Assembly (NCBI RefSeq): GCF_021018895.1
Contig: NC_079375.1
Span: 18,697,992-18,761,991, forward strand
Source: Seriola aureovittata
Lineage: Eukaryota > Chordata > Actinopteri > Carangiformes > Carangidae
Length of the DNA stretch: 64,000 nt
Direction: 5' to 3'
Shown here: positions 22,776 to 38,819 of the stretch, piece by piece
Numbering within the stretch: position 1 is the first letter of the stretch
Layout of the letters: the number at the start of each line of letters is the position of its first letter
The notes under the pieces: model-generated
What the model was told of the DNA's origin: nothing
The model's database searches: none
What the model saw: the letters and a program-made list of their open reading frames with translations, nothing else
Program-made: the position numbers and the translations under genes

Positions 22776-25700
22776 CTCAGTCGACTGACTGGTGGGTCTT
22801 TTACAGTGCAATTGATCTTGAATATTTCTCCCGAAATGGAAACTTAAAGGTCAGTCTGAGCTCGGTACAGTTCTGCTTTCTGTTTTGAGCCACACTGTAG
22901 AAGTTGCTGTAATTTGTTGTACTTACCCAGTTCATCCATGTGGGGGAGCACGTTATCCATTTGCCTCTTTAGTCTGCATCAGTATGTATGATGTAAGGGG
23001 TGGGATGGTATGAGTAATTTCAGTGGGGAACAATATAATTTTTGCAAGCCCAAAGGGAATATTGAGCATCTATTTTTAAACAAAACAATCATACTTAAGA
23101 TTCCCATCAGCTTCCATCTGTGGAAGCTGGGAATTGTTATCACCTCAGTTAAGAAATTGCCTTGTGTGCAAAAGTGACATTTTTATTAGCATTGTGGCCT
23201 CAACAGAGACCGCATATGGGTCCCTACATGTTTGACAGTTTGATGGACTGAGGGGGCATCACAGCTACATCACTTCCTGCCATGACTCAGTGAGCTGATG
23301 TGATCTCATATAAGTAGTCTATTAGGATGAGTAACTGGCCTCCCCTCGGGTGTATTTACTCTGACTCTGAATCAGCCCTCTGCTCACCTGTATGACGTAA
23401 TTACCAGCCATATAAAAGTTGAGAAATAACAGCTGTGTTTACGACCAGACACACTGTCAGAGGAGAGACACCTGGGCTTATGTCATTATTACGTTCCCAA
23501 GATTTTACGTCCCATCTTGTCTGGTTTGAATCTGTGGAGAAGGATTGGCAATGTATCATGAAGGATTCAGACTCAGCGAACACTACGTCAGGTTGAAGTT
23601 GTGCATTTCACTGAAATCTGCTGATGTTGATATTGGACCTGCAACTGATCACCTTCATTACTGATTAATCTGCTGAACTTTGTCTTCATGAATTGATTGC
23701 TTTGTCTGTACGATCTCCCAGAGGCCAACACGATTCCTTAGGCTTTCGTTTTTCATCAATGTGAAACCCTCTCATATTCAATGTGATTTAACGCATCAAA
23801 CCTCAGATTTGAGAAGCTACAACCAGCAAATGTTTCCCTCTTTTGCTTGGAAAAATGGCTGAAAAGATTAATTGATTAACTGAACAATTATCTGTATGAA
23901 AACTATTAACCACAAAAATGCTCTTCACTTTGCAGAAGATAACGACAGTAGAGCAATGAGAGCTCTGCTACTGGAGGACGTCCTCCTAAATACCTCCACG
24001 GACCCCGACTGTTTGATTTTCAGCATGAAACCTCCCAGTCAGAAGTTCCCTAACATCAGACATGCTTTGACCCATAACACCTAACTTCATTTCCAACAGA
24101 AATCAAAGTTTTGTCGCAAAGAAATCACTATAATAACTATAAAACTAAAACCTTTTTTTTTTTTTAAAGTCAGGTTTTAAGGTAACTAGCTGTATCTTTG
24201 GCCAGTTTTTATTTCAGACTCTACAAACATCAGTAGCCCTCTTTACTAGTAGCACTACTGTTCATAAGCCGACACCAGCTTCTCTGGAAACACAGCTGGG
24301 TCATGTGTCACCGTGTCTAGGCTTCCTATTAGGAAATATACGATGATGGACTTGTAAGGGTGAGTTTTAACTTGCAACATTTTAACACTTACTTTTTCTT
24401 TTTTTTTTTTTTAACAAAAAACAAAACAAAAACACGATGTACTCCTGCCTCATGATCCCCACATTTAGGTGTGAAGAGGAAAATAAAATTGAATATATTT
24501 TTTTAGATAGTTTTCCATTTAGAAGTTATGGTTCTCCATTTTTAGAAGCAGCACAAAGGCATAGACCAGTCCTGCTGTTGTGGAGCTGACTTGACAAAAG
24601 GAAGAGAAAGAAAAAAGCCCCCGAGAAGAAAGTCCCCTTTCTTTCCAACTGTCAGGTTACATTACACACGGTGACATTAATATGTACAGAAGGTAAACTG
24701 TAAACTGTTGTCTCATACTGAAATTTGGACCACCGGACATTATTCTGCAGTAGCTTTACAAATCCTGGCAAGTGAGGAGAAGTTGTGTCTGTTATCTAAA
24801 ACCCGATAGCAGCGACATTACGTCACCCCAGTAGCCCATTGTGCTTAGTTTAGTTCCTCAAAACTTTTTTTTTTTTTTTTTTTTAATCGACAGTGACTCA
24901 AAAAATGCGACCATTCGTCTGGTCCACTGCACGTCTGGTATGCAGGGCGGGACCTGCGGATCACTCCCACCATTCAGGAATTTGGGAAGTTTCCTTCCAT
25001 ATAAGGAGTTTTTGATATCAATCGCGACCTAAGGAAGAGCAGGGGAAAGGTGGAGCTTAGGATCGATTAACGAAGAATATAACCAAAGAGTATTCAGGAA
25101 AAGCAAGAGGATGTCTGCCTGTGTACTTGTTATAGCGGGGATGAAAGGGCAGTTTAGTACATTGTAGTGACTGTTGGTTTATAGAGTCTGTAGTATAGGC
25201 TATAGGTGACTTTTAACTAAGCATATAGTGTCGCTATCCCAATATTTTGCATCACAAGGATAGTCAATATAGACAATATTCACCGATATTGAATGTGTTA
25301 GGATGAAGTAAAAGCTGTTTCTCGCCAATTTGTATTACTCGGGCTACATGAAGAGAAAGACAGATACTATTATAATAAACTTGTAATAGTAATAAAAACC
25401 AGTGAAGCTTAATGAAGGCGTCCTTTTGACATATGAATGAATCAGCCTCTAAACACAAATCCTACATGCTGTAAAAATGCATGATCACATTGAAAAAATA
25501 TTAGATAGCTGTGCACAAGGCTGTCGCCAGATTGTTGGAAATACCGAGGTCATGAGTCCGTCCCCCCCTACACCCCTCACGGCTTTCATACGATTTCAAC
25601 ACACACCAGTGCGCGAAACCACACACCCTCATCTGAGTTTAGTTGTTGCTTTAGTTACTTCAATTCTGCAGAAATGCAGCACTTTCATCACATTCACTCC

Positions 25701-26200
25701 CTGAAATTGGTAGATCCCACCCACTACTTGTTCTGATGTGTCTGGCATGTGCTACTGCAAGCATCATCTCACATGTGACAAATTACACATCTTTCCGTCA
25801 TGTGGATTGTGAGTGGCACATAATAACTTGTCATGTTTCATTCATTGAGTTACCTGCTCACTTAAACATCGTGTGAATTTAATTTCCCATCATGAAGGTC
25901 TAAATACAGTTAACTACACCACCAAGAATACAATTCTTGGATGAATTCAGTGGAAAGTCATTATTCATTCATATTTGGTTGGCCAAAATAAGTCAAATTT
26001 TTTGTTTCTGAAAAAATCCACTTAAAAATACCTGTCATGTATGTAAGTTTTCACTCAAAACATAGCATAAAGAAAAATAAAAGACATGACTTCTTGTGCG
26101 TCTCCTCTGAGTCCTCAGACTATCCCTCCCCTTTTGAAATGGTAAAGTAGCTTAACACTACATCGTGTTGACGCCTTGTGTTGAATATTCATTAAGATCT
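22776..26200. other. Intergenic region between med26 and cnn2
   Basis: AT-rich, with several T homopolymers (about 24152-24165, 24398-24412, 24865-24885). Open frames such as 23896-24084 (62 codons) start and end without recognisable domains. No gene, tRNA or clear transposon was recognised. Confidence 0.55.
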
Positions 26201-26221
26201 GTGTTTTTTTTCAGGCTCCCC

Positions 26222-26239
26222 TCATATAAGGGGCATTCC
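26222..26239 (+). promoter_or_regulatory. cnn2: CArG-like box followed by M-CAT/TEAD-type CATTCC
   Basis: TCATATAAGG at 26222-26231 differs by one base from the SRF consensus CC(A/T)6GG, and CATTCC at 26234-26239 is the core of the TEAD (M-CAT) site. They are about 255-270 bp upstream of the cnn2 ATG. Calponin-type actin regulators are known SRF/MRTF and YAP/TEAD targets, so the pair is a plausible proximal control element. CATATAAG could alternatively serve as a TATA-like box. Confidence 0.35.
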
Positions 26240-26492
26240 CCGAGCTTTCGCTCCCCTGTACTGCTCTGCTGGACTACCGGCAGTGAACTATCTTGACTCT
26301 TTAACGCATCATCTTTGATAGAAACCGTGGGAGCGCTCTAATTGGCGGCCGTAAAAGAGAAAGGAAGTATTTAGTTCTCACCGAGGTTTCATTGGAAGAG
26401 AAAGTCGAAGATAATTTAGCGCAGTTTTTATTCTTAGGTCAGTGTCTCTCTCTTTTTTATAACTCCAATAGAAAAATCACAACTCTTTGACA

Positions 26493-29400
26493 ATGGCTGC
26501 TTTTAACAAAGGTCCTGCCTACGGATTATCTGCGGAAGTCAAAAACAAGGTATGTGTACATATTTTTTATATATCATTATAAAGTAAGTTGCATTCAACT
26601 TTTACTCCCATCATGCTCATTGTGCGTCTCTCTGAACGGCAGCAGCAAAGTCACCTGGCGTCCATTTTGATACGCGTGCCCAGGTTAAAAGGTAGCCAGA
26701 GGTGGATGAAAAGACGTCAAAAGAGAGATTTAAGTGTTTTTAAAGATTAAACAAACTTTATGATTCATACGAAACTTTCTTTGTGTGTGATTAGTTTGCA
26801 AAGTATATGTCCATCTTCGAGTTTTGCATCTTGAGAAGCTAATGTTAAGTTTCCCATGCAGGAGACTAACTTAAAACCAGACTATGGGCGTTGTCCCTCT
26901 TGGCAAAAAAAAGTCTGTCGTTGTGGCAAAATTGTTATCCCCGTTTCCAGGATTTTTTTGTTCCCTGAGTGTGCAGCTTGTTACCCGGCGTTGTGACCTG
27001 CATTAGCAGATAATGTAATTCACCCATTAGTCCCCTGCATTGGATGCAGTCCATCCTCGTTGTTGCCCTTCCCTGTTCCCTTTTTTTTTTATTGCTTCTT
27101 TGAAATAACAAGAATAGTTTCCTACTTCCCCCCTTGTGGTAAGGTGTCGTGCTGCTTCTCATACTTTAACTTTTCTTCGCTCTAAACTGCAATGCAAAAT
27201 GGAAGAGAGGATTTTTTTTTTTTCTCCCTTTTCAGATTTCACCCAGTATAATCAGCCCCAGACTGAAGTCACTCAAACCAAACCAGGCTTTAAAGTAAAG
27301 CCCACTCTTTGGTAATGTGTAACTTTCTGAGTGGGGCCTTGGTGAGGAAAGCACCTTGTTTATTTGGGCCTGTCTGCACAGATCTCTGCACAGCCGGATC
27401 CACTTAAAATACCAGGGCTGATGCTGGAGATTAAGTGTGTATCACCCTGAGCTGCATAACCTTGACAACTTTCCCCCTTGTTTTTTTGTTTTTTTTAAAT
27501 GTAGGGAATAAATGTGGTGCTACTGTGTAATACTGCTTCATTAGCGTGGCCAACATTTTCTCAAATGTAGTTTAAGTTGCAGCTGACCTGCTTCAGACAT
27601 CTTTGGTTTTGCTCAAGTTATTTTAACTCACCGTCAACTGATTTTTTATTTTATTTTTTTTAATCTGCATTCCTTGGCTGTGCCCTTGTACAGGAGAGAA
27701 AGGGTCATGTCCCCTCCCCAAATCTCCACAGAACAACAAGTGCCGGACGTAAAGAAAAACATGCAGATTTCCCTTGTCTCTTACTAGTGGCGTCCTTGAA
27801 GGTGGGGGTTGATAGTGAGGGGGGGGTTTAAAGAGATGCTGACTTGAGTGGTATTTCCTGCCATTGCTGACGTAGCCCCCTCCGTAAAATGTGAGGCATT
27901 TAAGGATTTACTCTCCCCTTGGCTCCCCTCCCCTTTTTTTTTTTTTCCTTTTGCTTAAAAAGGTGCAGAACATTTACCGGCGAGAGTATACTGACGTTTA
28001 GACCCTGAACTTAAAGTTGAGCGGCAGCAGTACACAACTTTTTTTTCTTTTTTTTTTTTTTTTTTTTAGTCTCCACTCAGTCTGTATTCATTCATTGGCT
28101 CAACACACAGCAATCCTGCTCCCTCGCTGCTTCATTCAGCTCTTTTATCCGAGCACTGTGGACTGAATTCCTTGTGTTCAGCTTGTCTCTGCAAATTACA
28201 TCTGTCAAATTCTTTGTGGGCAATTAAAATAGCCAATATTGTTTTTTAATGTGGGGATAACGAAAAGAAGGAAACATAATTAGAAGATAGAAATTCCTTA
28301 AGAGTGCAACCAGCTGTGAGCAGAGTGTGGCCAACTTCTATGTATATGGTAGGTTGAGCTCTGCGGTTCAGTTTCTCGTTGCCCTCTGGGAACAGAGGGA
28401 GATTGTTAGCTGGTTGATAGTTTGCACGCAGCCCATTCGACAGCCCATTCAACACCTCATCCTATACCGGAGGAGAAGAAATGTTTGCCTCTGTTCTTCT
28501 CATTTCTGCTCCCCAGTGTGCCACTCAACAGAGTGGACTGTTGTTTACGTGACCATACTGCAATGCTCTTCCTGAATGGTCTTTTTCAGAGTCGGCGTAG
28601 CACGTTTCTTACACTTATGTCACCAATCCAAACAAGCTTATACATCAAAGTAACACCTCAACAGTGGCACCCTCACCAGAGAGTCAATCTTTGTGCAATG
28701 TTAAGCCCCTTAAAAGTCACCCTCCCTCCCTTTTTTCAGTCGCTGCCTTCCTGTGCAGAATTTAGCAGTTTACCAAACAGGATATCCTTGTGTGTGTGTG
28801 TGTATGGTAGGGCATGTCAGTGTCACCTTTCTTTTATGAGGGCTAAACAAGACAACAACACCTCTGTAGACATAGCTTACTACACTGAGGCACAGTGAAA
28901 TTCAGGGGTGAACATGAAACATGAGTTCATGCAGTCATAACACCTTCGGGACAAATGTTAACATGTTATGTTGTTATGTTATATGATGTACAGCTTAGTT
29001 CTCTGTGTCTTTGTGTAATTCTTATAAATCTTAAGTCGCATGTGTGTGTGAGCGGGAGGTCAACGTGGGCAGGGAGGAACAAAAAGAGATAATGACAAAC
29101 TATCAATGCATTTACTGTTTAACAGATGAGCTACTGGCTATCGTGGTTACTCATGAGACACATGTGACCCTTTTACATCTCTGTCCAACCAGATTGCACA
29201 GAAGTATGACCCTCAAAAGGAAGAGGAACTGAGGATCTGGATTGAAGACATCACTGGTTCCTCCATTGGCCCAGACTTCCAGAAAGGCCTGAAGAATGGA
29301 GTCATTCTGTGCGAGTAAGCAGAGATCGTCGATCGTCCATGACACTGCGACACCAGGGCCTTGATCGTTTGTCTTCCTGTTTACAGTGTTTTGGAAAAAC

Positions 29401-31629
29401 TGAATGGTTTTTCTCTCTGCTTTTCTGTCACAGACTCATCAACAAACTTCAACCAGGCTCAGTGAAAAAGATCAACCAGTCTGCCCTGAACTGGCATCAG
29501 GTGTGTTAGTTTGTGACCTTCTTTTTAACAAGTTGAAGGTGTGGTGGAGCCGTGCTAATAATTGCCTCCTAATGACATCAGTTACATACATATATAAATG
29601 GTCAACAGATAGCTCCCTGTGCTCTTGTATTGTGCTTTAAATGTTCGGATGTCAGCACACTGAATCATGCTAGGTCATGGTTATACTTGCCTGTTGGCAG
29701 TGATGTAAGCATCTTTTCAGACTGGATTCTTCACTGAGGTGTAACCAGTCAGTGTAAACCAGCTCCACATTTCAGACTACAAACTGTTTTTACACCTAAA
29801 CGACTGCATCTTATTAATAAGGAAAAGAAGATGGTTGTGCAAACAGAAATAATTGCACAAATGTCATTACGAATCCTGCACGAACACTGTTGCTGATCTT
29901 GTTTAAACTGGTGTGGTTTTAGCTGGAGAACCTGACGAACTTCATCAAAGCCATCACGTCATACGGCCTGAAACCTCACGATATCTTCGAGGCAAACGAC
30001 CTGTTTGAGAGTGGAAACATGACCCAGGTCCAGACAACGCTGCTGGCACTGGCTAGCATGGTGAGTCTTAAAAAAATAAAAAGAAAATATGCATGTTTAT
30101 GACTGCACTTCTTGAAATCCACAATGACAACCTTCTACACTTTATTTCCTCTTAAGGCCAAGACCAAGGGCTGCCAGTCACGGGTGGACATCGGGGTGAA
30201 GTACGCTGACAAGCAGGAGAGGCTGTTTGATGAGGAGAAGATGAAGGCGGGACAGTGCGTCATTGGCCTACAGGTATGGTTTGATCGGAGACTCCTGGAT
30301 GAGCAGCAGGTCTGTCAGTGATACTTAGTCTATTGAAGACAATAATCCAGTGGGACAGAACAAAATTTTCCCAATTTTGTCAATAAAGGAAAAGAGTATT
30401 GGACTATGAAATGACGCTCCACTATATCTTATTGATATCCTTTGCCTGTGCCTGACGGAGGTGAGGCACATGCCCTGGAAAGCTGAACACACGACTGCAT
30501 GTGGCGAAACTACTGCGAAACCAGACTTCATGATCTCATGTCAAGCCTAGCATACTTCGGCATAAGAGCTGCTCATTGTTACGGGCTCTTAAGCCTCTTG
30601 CTTGTTATTGTTTCTGCCAACAACAAAGATGTCAAGTAAAAATGAGGGCTACCTATGCAGTGGGGAAAGGTTACAATAGAGCTTTCTGTTTATAACAAGT
30701 GACTGAAACTTAAAAAGTTTTTGTTTCCCTAAAATACAATGGTATTATGCAACATTTTATCGCTGTTTGTTGTGTAAGTGCAGCAAGTTGGTATAAAGCA
30801 CTCTTGTTTTGCAAGTCTTGTATGTTTTTTTTTTTTTTAAATTAAACAATTTTTTTTTTTTTAACTGATATATTGTGGTGTTTTTTTTCTTTTCTTTTCT
30901 TTAGATGGGGACCAACAAGTGTGCCAGTCAGGCAGGTATGAATGCATATGGCACCAGGAGGCACTTATATAACCACAAAGCTCAAATCCAGCCCCCCATG
31001 GACAACACAACCATCAGTCTGCAAATGGGAACCAACAAGGGGGCGAGCCAGGTACTCCAACATATTCCCAACTTCTCATAAATTCTGTATTATAGCACTG
31101 CAGTGGAAATAAGCCTCAGGGCCTCACTCATTTCCTGTCCCCTCACTGCTGTAAGCTTGTGTCATGTTTAGACTTGTAGACAGCTCTACAATCTGGATTG
31201 TCTACACCGAGTCAAAAACTGGGTTCAGTGAAATCAGGACTTTGTTTGAAGGAAACACAATTGTTATGTAAATATTATAATGTCATAAAATTCTCATTTC
31301 CTTGTTCCCTATCTCTACTACAGGCTGGGATGACGGCTCCAGGTACAAGGCGTGCCATTTACGACCAGAAACTGGGCACAGACAAGTGTGACAACAGCAC
31401 CATGTCCCTGCAGATGGGCTACAGCCAGGGAGCCAACCAGAGCGGCCAGAACTTCGGCCTGGGGAGGCAGATCTATGACGCCAAGTACTGTCCTAAAGCC
31501 GGAGAGGTCGCAGGTGATCAAAACGGGGCAGGGGGCGTCCGCGACTACATCCCAGATTACCAAGACGAGGGTTACCAAGGTTACCAGGAAGAAGAGCAGG
31601 TGTACCAAGAAGACGGGACGGATTACTAG
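26493..31629 (+). CDS. cnn2: Calponin 2
   Basis: Actin-binding cytoskeletal protein that stabilises stress fibres and inhibits actomyosin ATPase. Exons: 26493-26549, 29193-29314, 29434-29500, 29923-30060, 30157-30273, 30905-31051, 31324-31629 (TAG); all phases agree, 317 aa (human CNN2 309). The N-terminus [19 protein letters not shown] is typical of calponins. A calponin-homology domain covers about residues 27-130 ([62 protein letters not shown]). Three calponin (CLIK) repeats follow: [40 protein letters not shown], and [37 protein letters not shown] before the third repeat favours CNN2 over CNN1 and CNN3, although parts of the CH domain ([12 protein letters not shown]) read like CNN3. The acidic, tyrosine-rich tail ends YQEDGTDY. 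The start has a good context (A at -3, G at +4). Confidence 0.93.
26550..29192 (+). other. cnn2: cnn2 intron 1 (2.6 kb)
   Basis: Long first intron with many T homopolymers (about 27080-27090, 27212-27223, 27930-27946, 28039-28068) and a G7 run at about 27821-27827. No second exon or RNA gene recognised. Long first introns of this kind often hold enhancers, but I see no specific element. Confidence 0.6.
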
Positions 31630-32061
31630 ACGGAAGGAGAGAGCTGAGGAAGGGAAATGACGAGGCGTGTTCCTCGAGGCGGGCGGCTTATTTTTATATC
31701 CATAGGATGTTGTTCCTTTTTTTAGGTCTCATCCTTTTTAGTATTGTATTGAATTGTTTTCTTAGCCCTATTTGTGCAAGACCAATGTTACACATATCAT
31801 GAACTGTATTTCGGAATCTTTTTTTACTTTTTTTTTTTTTTTTTAATATTTAAAGTGACCACAAAAGCCAATCCCTTTGGCTTTGCTAGTTTTCTATCCC
31901 AGGGATTTTGTTTTTATGTGCCAAAGCCCCCTTTTTTCCCCTAATGGTTTTTGCTGAGTCATTAGTTGCATTAAGGGAGATCCCTAGGTTTTTTTTTTTA
32001 TTTTTAATTTTATTTTTTAAGGGCAATATGAAATTAAAAGTGAAACATTAGGGACTTTTTA

Positions 32062-32096
<35 letters not shown>

Positions 32097-32830
32097 ACGG
32101 TTTGTAGGAAACGCATGTTATTTCTATCAAGACACCCATGCTTGTGCTTATCTATAATAGTTATAACATCTGTGTAAACAACATCAAGTTATTTCTGTAA
32201 TTCCTGTGAATGAGAATGTACATTTGTTTGTGTTTGTTACTTCTTCAGTATCTCCTTCAGTATTGGTCATTCACACATGCAGTAGAAAACCTTTTTAGGT
32301 TGTTCAGACAGATGAGGGAACAAAATCAATTTACTTTTTCGAACAAACCAGTCTTATCATCTTATATTTTGTCTGTTCTCTCACTCATTTCAGTTTTTTC
32401 TTTTTTTAATGGAGGAAATATTTCCTTTGTTTGCATAACCAGTCCAACTGGAGTTGAGCTTGTTTTCTTTGGATTAGAGAGAGAGAGCGAGAGAGAGAGA
32501 GAGAGGGAGAGGAGTGGGGAGTGGACAAAATAAGACTCAAGTGAAGTTTTGAACATTCCAAGCAAGAATACTGGATTCTTTTCTTGTCAGTAATGTTTAA
32601 GTGAATCAATCTTAATATTGGTTGATATGTGAACCAATCATGATTATATTTGATCATTAAGATTATTATTTATGCTTATTTGTGATTTGAATGGGGGCTA
32701 CTTTGTACCTTGACTCTGAATAACATTTTGTATTGGACTATTGGTTTTTCCTCTGGAATAATTTTTATGCCAATGGAAAACTTTTTTTTTGTGATCTTTA
32801 TGTAATAAAGATGTGTATTCATTATCTGGT
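31630..32830 (+). other. cnn2: cnn2 3' untranslated region
   Basis: T-rich, with several T runs (about 31830-31844, 32071-32096), a GA microsatellite at 32475-32512 and AATAAA at 32804-32809 as the likely poly(A) signal. Confidence 0.6.
32475..32512. repeat. (GA)n microsatellite
   Basis: A GA-rich run with one CGA and one GGA interruption in the cnn2 3' UTR. The Leu-Ser open frames on the minus strand through it are repeat artefacts. Confidence 0.9.
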
Positions 32831-33221
32831 GTCCGTTTGATTTGTAAAAAGACTGATGTAATGTGTGGAACAAAGGATAGGCCTGTGACTTAGTCTGCAG
32901 TGATGTAGAATCAAATTAAAATAAAAACTGATTAGATTATTTGAAAAGTACTTTTCATACACATGACAGAGCTCGAAGTGCCTGACAAATATAAAAGGAC
33001 AATTGTCGGGTGTTCAGTGAAAAAGATAATGAACAGATATTTGTCACTAGCTGCATAGAGGCTTATTTATCAAGTCTTTAGAAAATACTTAAGGAGGGTC
33101 AATGAAACCGTAGCTCTGCATGCAGTGCTGGAGTGGTACTATTACTACACACTATTGTATAATGCTGCAAGTCACCCATACAAAACAAACGTGTGTTTTC
33201 AAAGGTCCTGTTCACTTGAAA

Positions 33222-33768
33222 TACATTCTCTGCATTCAAGAAAAGTCTTTAGATCCCTTCAGTTTTTCTTCACATTTTGTTATCTTGCAGCTTTATGCTA
33301 AAATCAAAGAAGGATTTCTGGAGCTCAAGCCGAGTGACCATCAAGTTCTTGGTCACATCTCATACCAGGGCCCTTCTGCCCTGATCGCTCAGTTTACGCT
33401 CTGGGTAAGAGTCCTGGTTGTTCGAAAGTTCTACCATTAAAGCATTAAGGAGACCACTGTGCTCCTGGGAAGCTTCAATGTATCTTTCCCCAGATCTGTA
33501 CATCGACAGGCAGTTCCTTCCTCCTCATGGTCAAGAGAAATGGGAAGCACCTGAGCCAAATTGCACATGTCTAAATACTAATGTCAATGTGATATTGTAG
33601 TTTTTCCTTTTAATACAATTTGGAAAAATGTCTAAAATGCTGTTTTTCAGTTTGTCATTATGGGGTATTGAGTGTAGATTGATGAGGTTGAAATGCTGAA
33701 TTTAAACAATTTTAGCAAAAGACTGCAACATAACAAAATGTGAAAAAAGTGCATAGAATGCACCGTAT
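33222..33768 (-). mobile_element. Internally deleted Tc1-like DNA transposon
   Basis: The left part (33263-33307, CTTCACATTTTGTTATCTTG, then CAGCTTTATGCTAAAAT) is an inverted copy of the right part (about 33702-33752, with AACATAACAAAATGTG and the complement of CTTTTGCTAAAATTG). The outer ends read CTGCATTC and GAATGCACCGTA, followed by TA. Inside, 33310-33590 matches the 5' half of a very common teleost Tc1-like family (for example GAGTGACCATCAAGTTCTTG, GGCCCTTCTGCCCTGATCGC, CCCCAGATCTGTACATCGAC); its transposase would be read on the minus strand. The catalytic DDE portion is missing, so it is not autonomous. The family match is recalled, not searched. Confidence 0.75.
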
Positions 33769-34689
33769 AAAACATTTTCTGGTATGCAGATAGTTTTGGT
33801 TGTATTTTTGTTCAGGTTTTGAGACTGCTCCCTGCCATCCAAACATTGATGGTGAATGGCTTTAATTTGTGGAACTCCGAGCAATGAAAATGTCCATATA
33901 TAATCTTCAATATCAACATTTGTTTTAAAAGTAAATGAATTAAGTCTTCATTATCGTGTTGTGAAAAAGTGCCCAGCCAGCATGAGCAAATTAGTTAAAG
34001 CCACATCCTGAATGTAGAGTACACATTTTCAAACAACACTACAGAGCCAAAAAATAAAGGAAGTCAGATTAAATTAATCTCTATTAATCAGATTATCAGC
34101 CATTGACATCTAAAGCAACAATAATAGATCACAGACAAAAACGAGGACTATATCATTTTAACACTGGTGAAATTAGAATAAATACTAATTCAATTGTCCA
34201 TGTTGACTTTCACTCTTGTGTTCGGGTGGAGGCAGATATATCTAAACCTGGGTAAATAAAACCGAAGCTGACTGAGTGATTAGACACCAACAGAGGAAGT
34301 GGAAATAACTGCATGTGTTTTTGTAATTGGGTGAAAGGGTGGCTACTGCACAGTATAAATTCTTTAAAGCAAATTATATTGAAACCCTTTAGTTGTAGCG
34401 ATGGAAAAAAAGAAAAACTCCATAACATAAGTCCAAGTCAAATTTTCAAACATTAACTGTGTTGGATATCTCAAAAATATTTACATAGAAGTACATCTAT
34501 TCATTAAGTGCAAGAGAGATCAGGTAAAGAAGTGCAACAAACGGGCATATTAAATATTAGTTGGGCATGTTTGGGTGGTGAAATATTCTTGACTTAAACA
34601 AGGATAAAACTGAGGACCTTGTCATCATTGGTCCTGAAAGAGGACATTGAATAAATGTGTTAAAAGTAAAATGTTTATCTGAAAATGAG

Positions 34690-35410
34690 ATGGTGTCTAA
34701 AAATACTCAAGTAAAGTCCCATACTTTAGTAAATGTAGATTGAATCACATTTAGAATTTTATTTTTTATTATATTTTATTTTCGGTAAATGTAATAAAGT
34801 ATTATCAGCGATATGGTCTTAAAGTATCAAAGGTACTCATTCTCCACAAAAGTGGCCGCTGTGACTGATAATTTTTTATGTATGACATTATTACATTGTT
34901 AATACTGAGGCATATTTCTGTAGGCCTAAGCACCATTTTACTGTTGTAGCTGGTGGAGATTGTTTATATAAAGTTAGGCAGTTTAGTGCAGTGGTAACAA
35001 GATAAAACTAATTCGTATAACAGTGATATATTGGAGATTTTTTCACATCTTTCAGCCTCAAACTGTTCTTTAAATGAAACCATGTGAAATGTGAGACTTT
35101 GGTGAAGCTGGTAACAACTCACAGAGATACAGTGCGAGAAACGAAAGAAGGCGCCCAACTAGACACTGCTTTTTTGTAAGGGGTTCCCCACTGGTTTGAT
35201 CTTAAACACTATTGTATTTTATGATCTTTTCAGATGTTTGTAAAATCTTAATCTGGAAAAAAAAAAAAAACTAGAAAAGTGACAGTTAAAAGAAGAAGAT
35301 TTTCCCCTAAAATGTATTGGATTAGAAGATGCACCAAATGGAAATACTGGAGTGCAAGTACCTCAAAACTGTAATTAAGTTAGTACCTGAGTAAATGTGG
35401 TTACCTTTGA
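34690..35410 (+). mobile_element. Degenerate hAT-type miniature element, copy A
   Basis: The segment carries hallmark pieces of the same element found intact at 63118-63669 and inverted at 52469-52984: 'ATACTCAAGTAAAG' near the left, 'AAAGTATCAAAGGTACTCAT', 'CTGTTGTAGCTGGTGGAG', and 'AGTACCTGAGTAAATGT' at the right. The terminal CAGTGGTG motifs have decayed, so the edges are approximate. Confidence 0.6.
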
Positions 35411-35725
35411 GACTTTTATTAGCTAGAGCTACATCTGTGTTAAAAACCAAATAAACAAATCAATAACATGTTTTTTCCTGTTTAGTTTTTGCTCTGTAAC
35501 TGTCTTTTCTCCTCCTCATATACCGAAGAAAGAATGGACTAAACAGTGATGCACAGAAACGATAATGAAAACGGGACACGTTGGTAGAAACTTGACACTA
35601 ATCAGAAACCGCAGTAATGGTACAACTGCGCCATCTGCTGTTCACAAAGAGAACTGACGCCGGAAGACACCACCGGATGTTTGCTTCAAATCGCGCGATA
35701 TCAGGCCTGACGAGACTTGTAGCCG

Positions 35726-35737
35726 TTCTTTTCCCCC
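35726..35737 (+). promoter_or_regulatory. rps15: Terminal oligopyrimidine (TOP) tract at the rps15 start
   Basis: The 12-base pyrimidine run TTCTTTTCCCCC lies 15 bases before the rps15 ATG. Vertebrate ribosomal-protein mRNAs begin with a C inside such a tract and are controlled by mTOR through it. The exact start (probably the C at 35728) is inferred. No TATA box is seen, as is usual for this class. Confidence 0.7.
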
Positions 35738-35752
35738 GGAACATCAGGCAAG

Positions 35753-38263
<2,511 letters not shown>

Positions 38264-38284
38264 AATGGCTATATTCTTTGTATA

Positions 38285-38290
38285 AATAAA
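38285..38290 (+). terminator. rps15: rps15 poly(A) signal AATAAA
   Basis: Canonical hexamer 22 bases after the stop codon, followed by an A run and a GT-rich stretch (GTCTGCTTTGC), as expected for a short ribosomal-protein 3' UTR. Confidence 0.8.
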
Positions 38291-38819
38291 AAAAACTGGG
38301 TGCTCCACTTGACTTGTCTGCTTTGCTTTCTTCTGCATATTGTTTCAAGAATGAAGATGAAATGCTTGTTTACAGGTAGCTTACAGCTTAAGTTTTCAAC
38401 ATTTTTTAGATCTTTTAATAAATAACGTGGGTGTCTTCAAAATAACGAAGAATTCACATAATGGGTTGTGCTTTGTATGTGTTAGGAGTTGTAATTTGAG
38501 CTGGAAAACCAGAGTAATTACAATTCAGCAAAATTGTTTAATCTCTGTCATTAACAAAGACTCTAAACATTTAGTTTTGAATTAAAAGTGTGGTCCAGAT
38601 TCATGCTAGTGGATTTTAATACATTGATTTGACTGGAAAATAATTGAAATCTAGTTACGTTGGGTAATGTATAGAAATACGCTGGTGTTGCCTTTCACTG
38701 GTTTATCTGCATAGAGTTAAACATTTTGCGAGAGGGCGGTAGTAGTCTTTGTGCAGTCAAAACTAGTGCATGTAAAATTGTTCAAACAAATGTGCGAAGT
38801 AGAGGAGTCGGTCTGTGGG

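Noticed and set aside
23896..24084. 62-codon frame preceded by a TTTGCAG acceptor-like sequence
   Set aside because: No recognisable domain, no partner exons and no matching donor; isolated in intergenic DNA.
32362..32657. Minus-strand frames with Leu-Ser runs
   Set aside because: Translation of the GA microsatellite in the cnn2 3' UTR.
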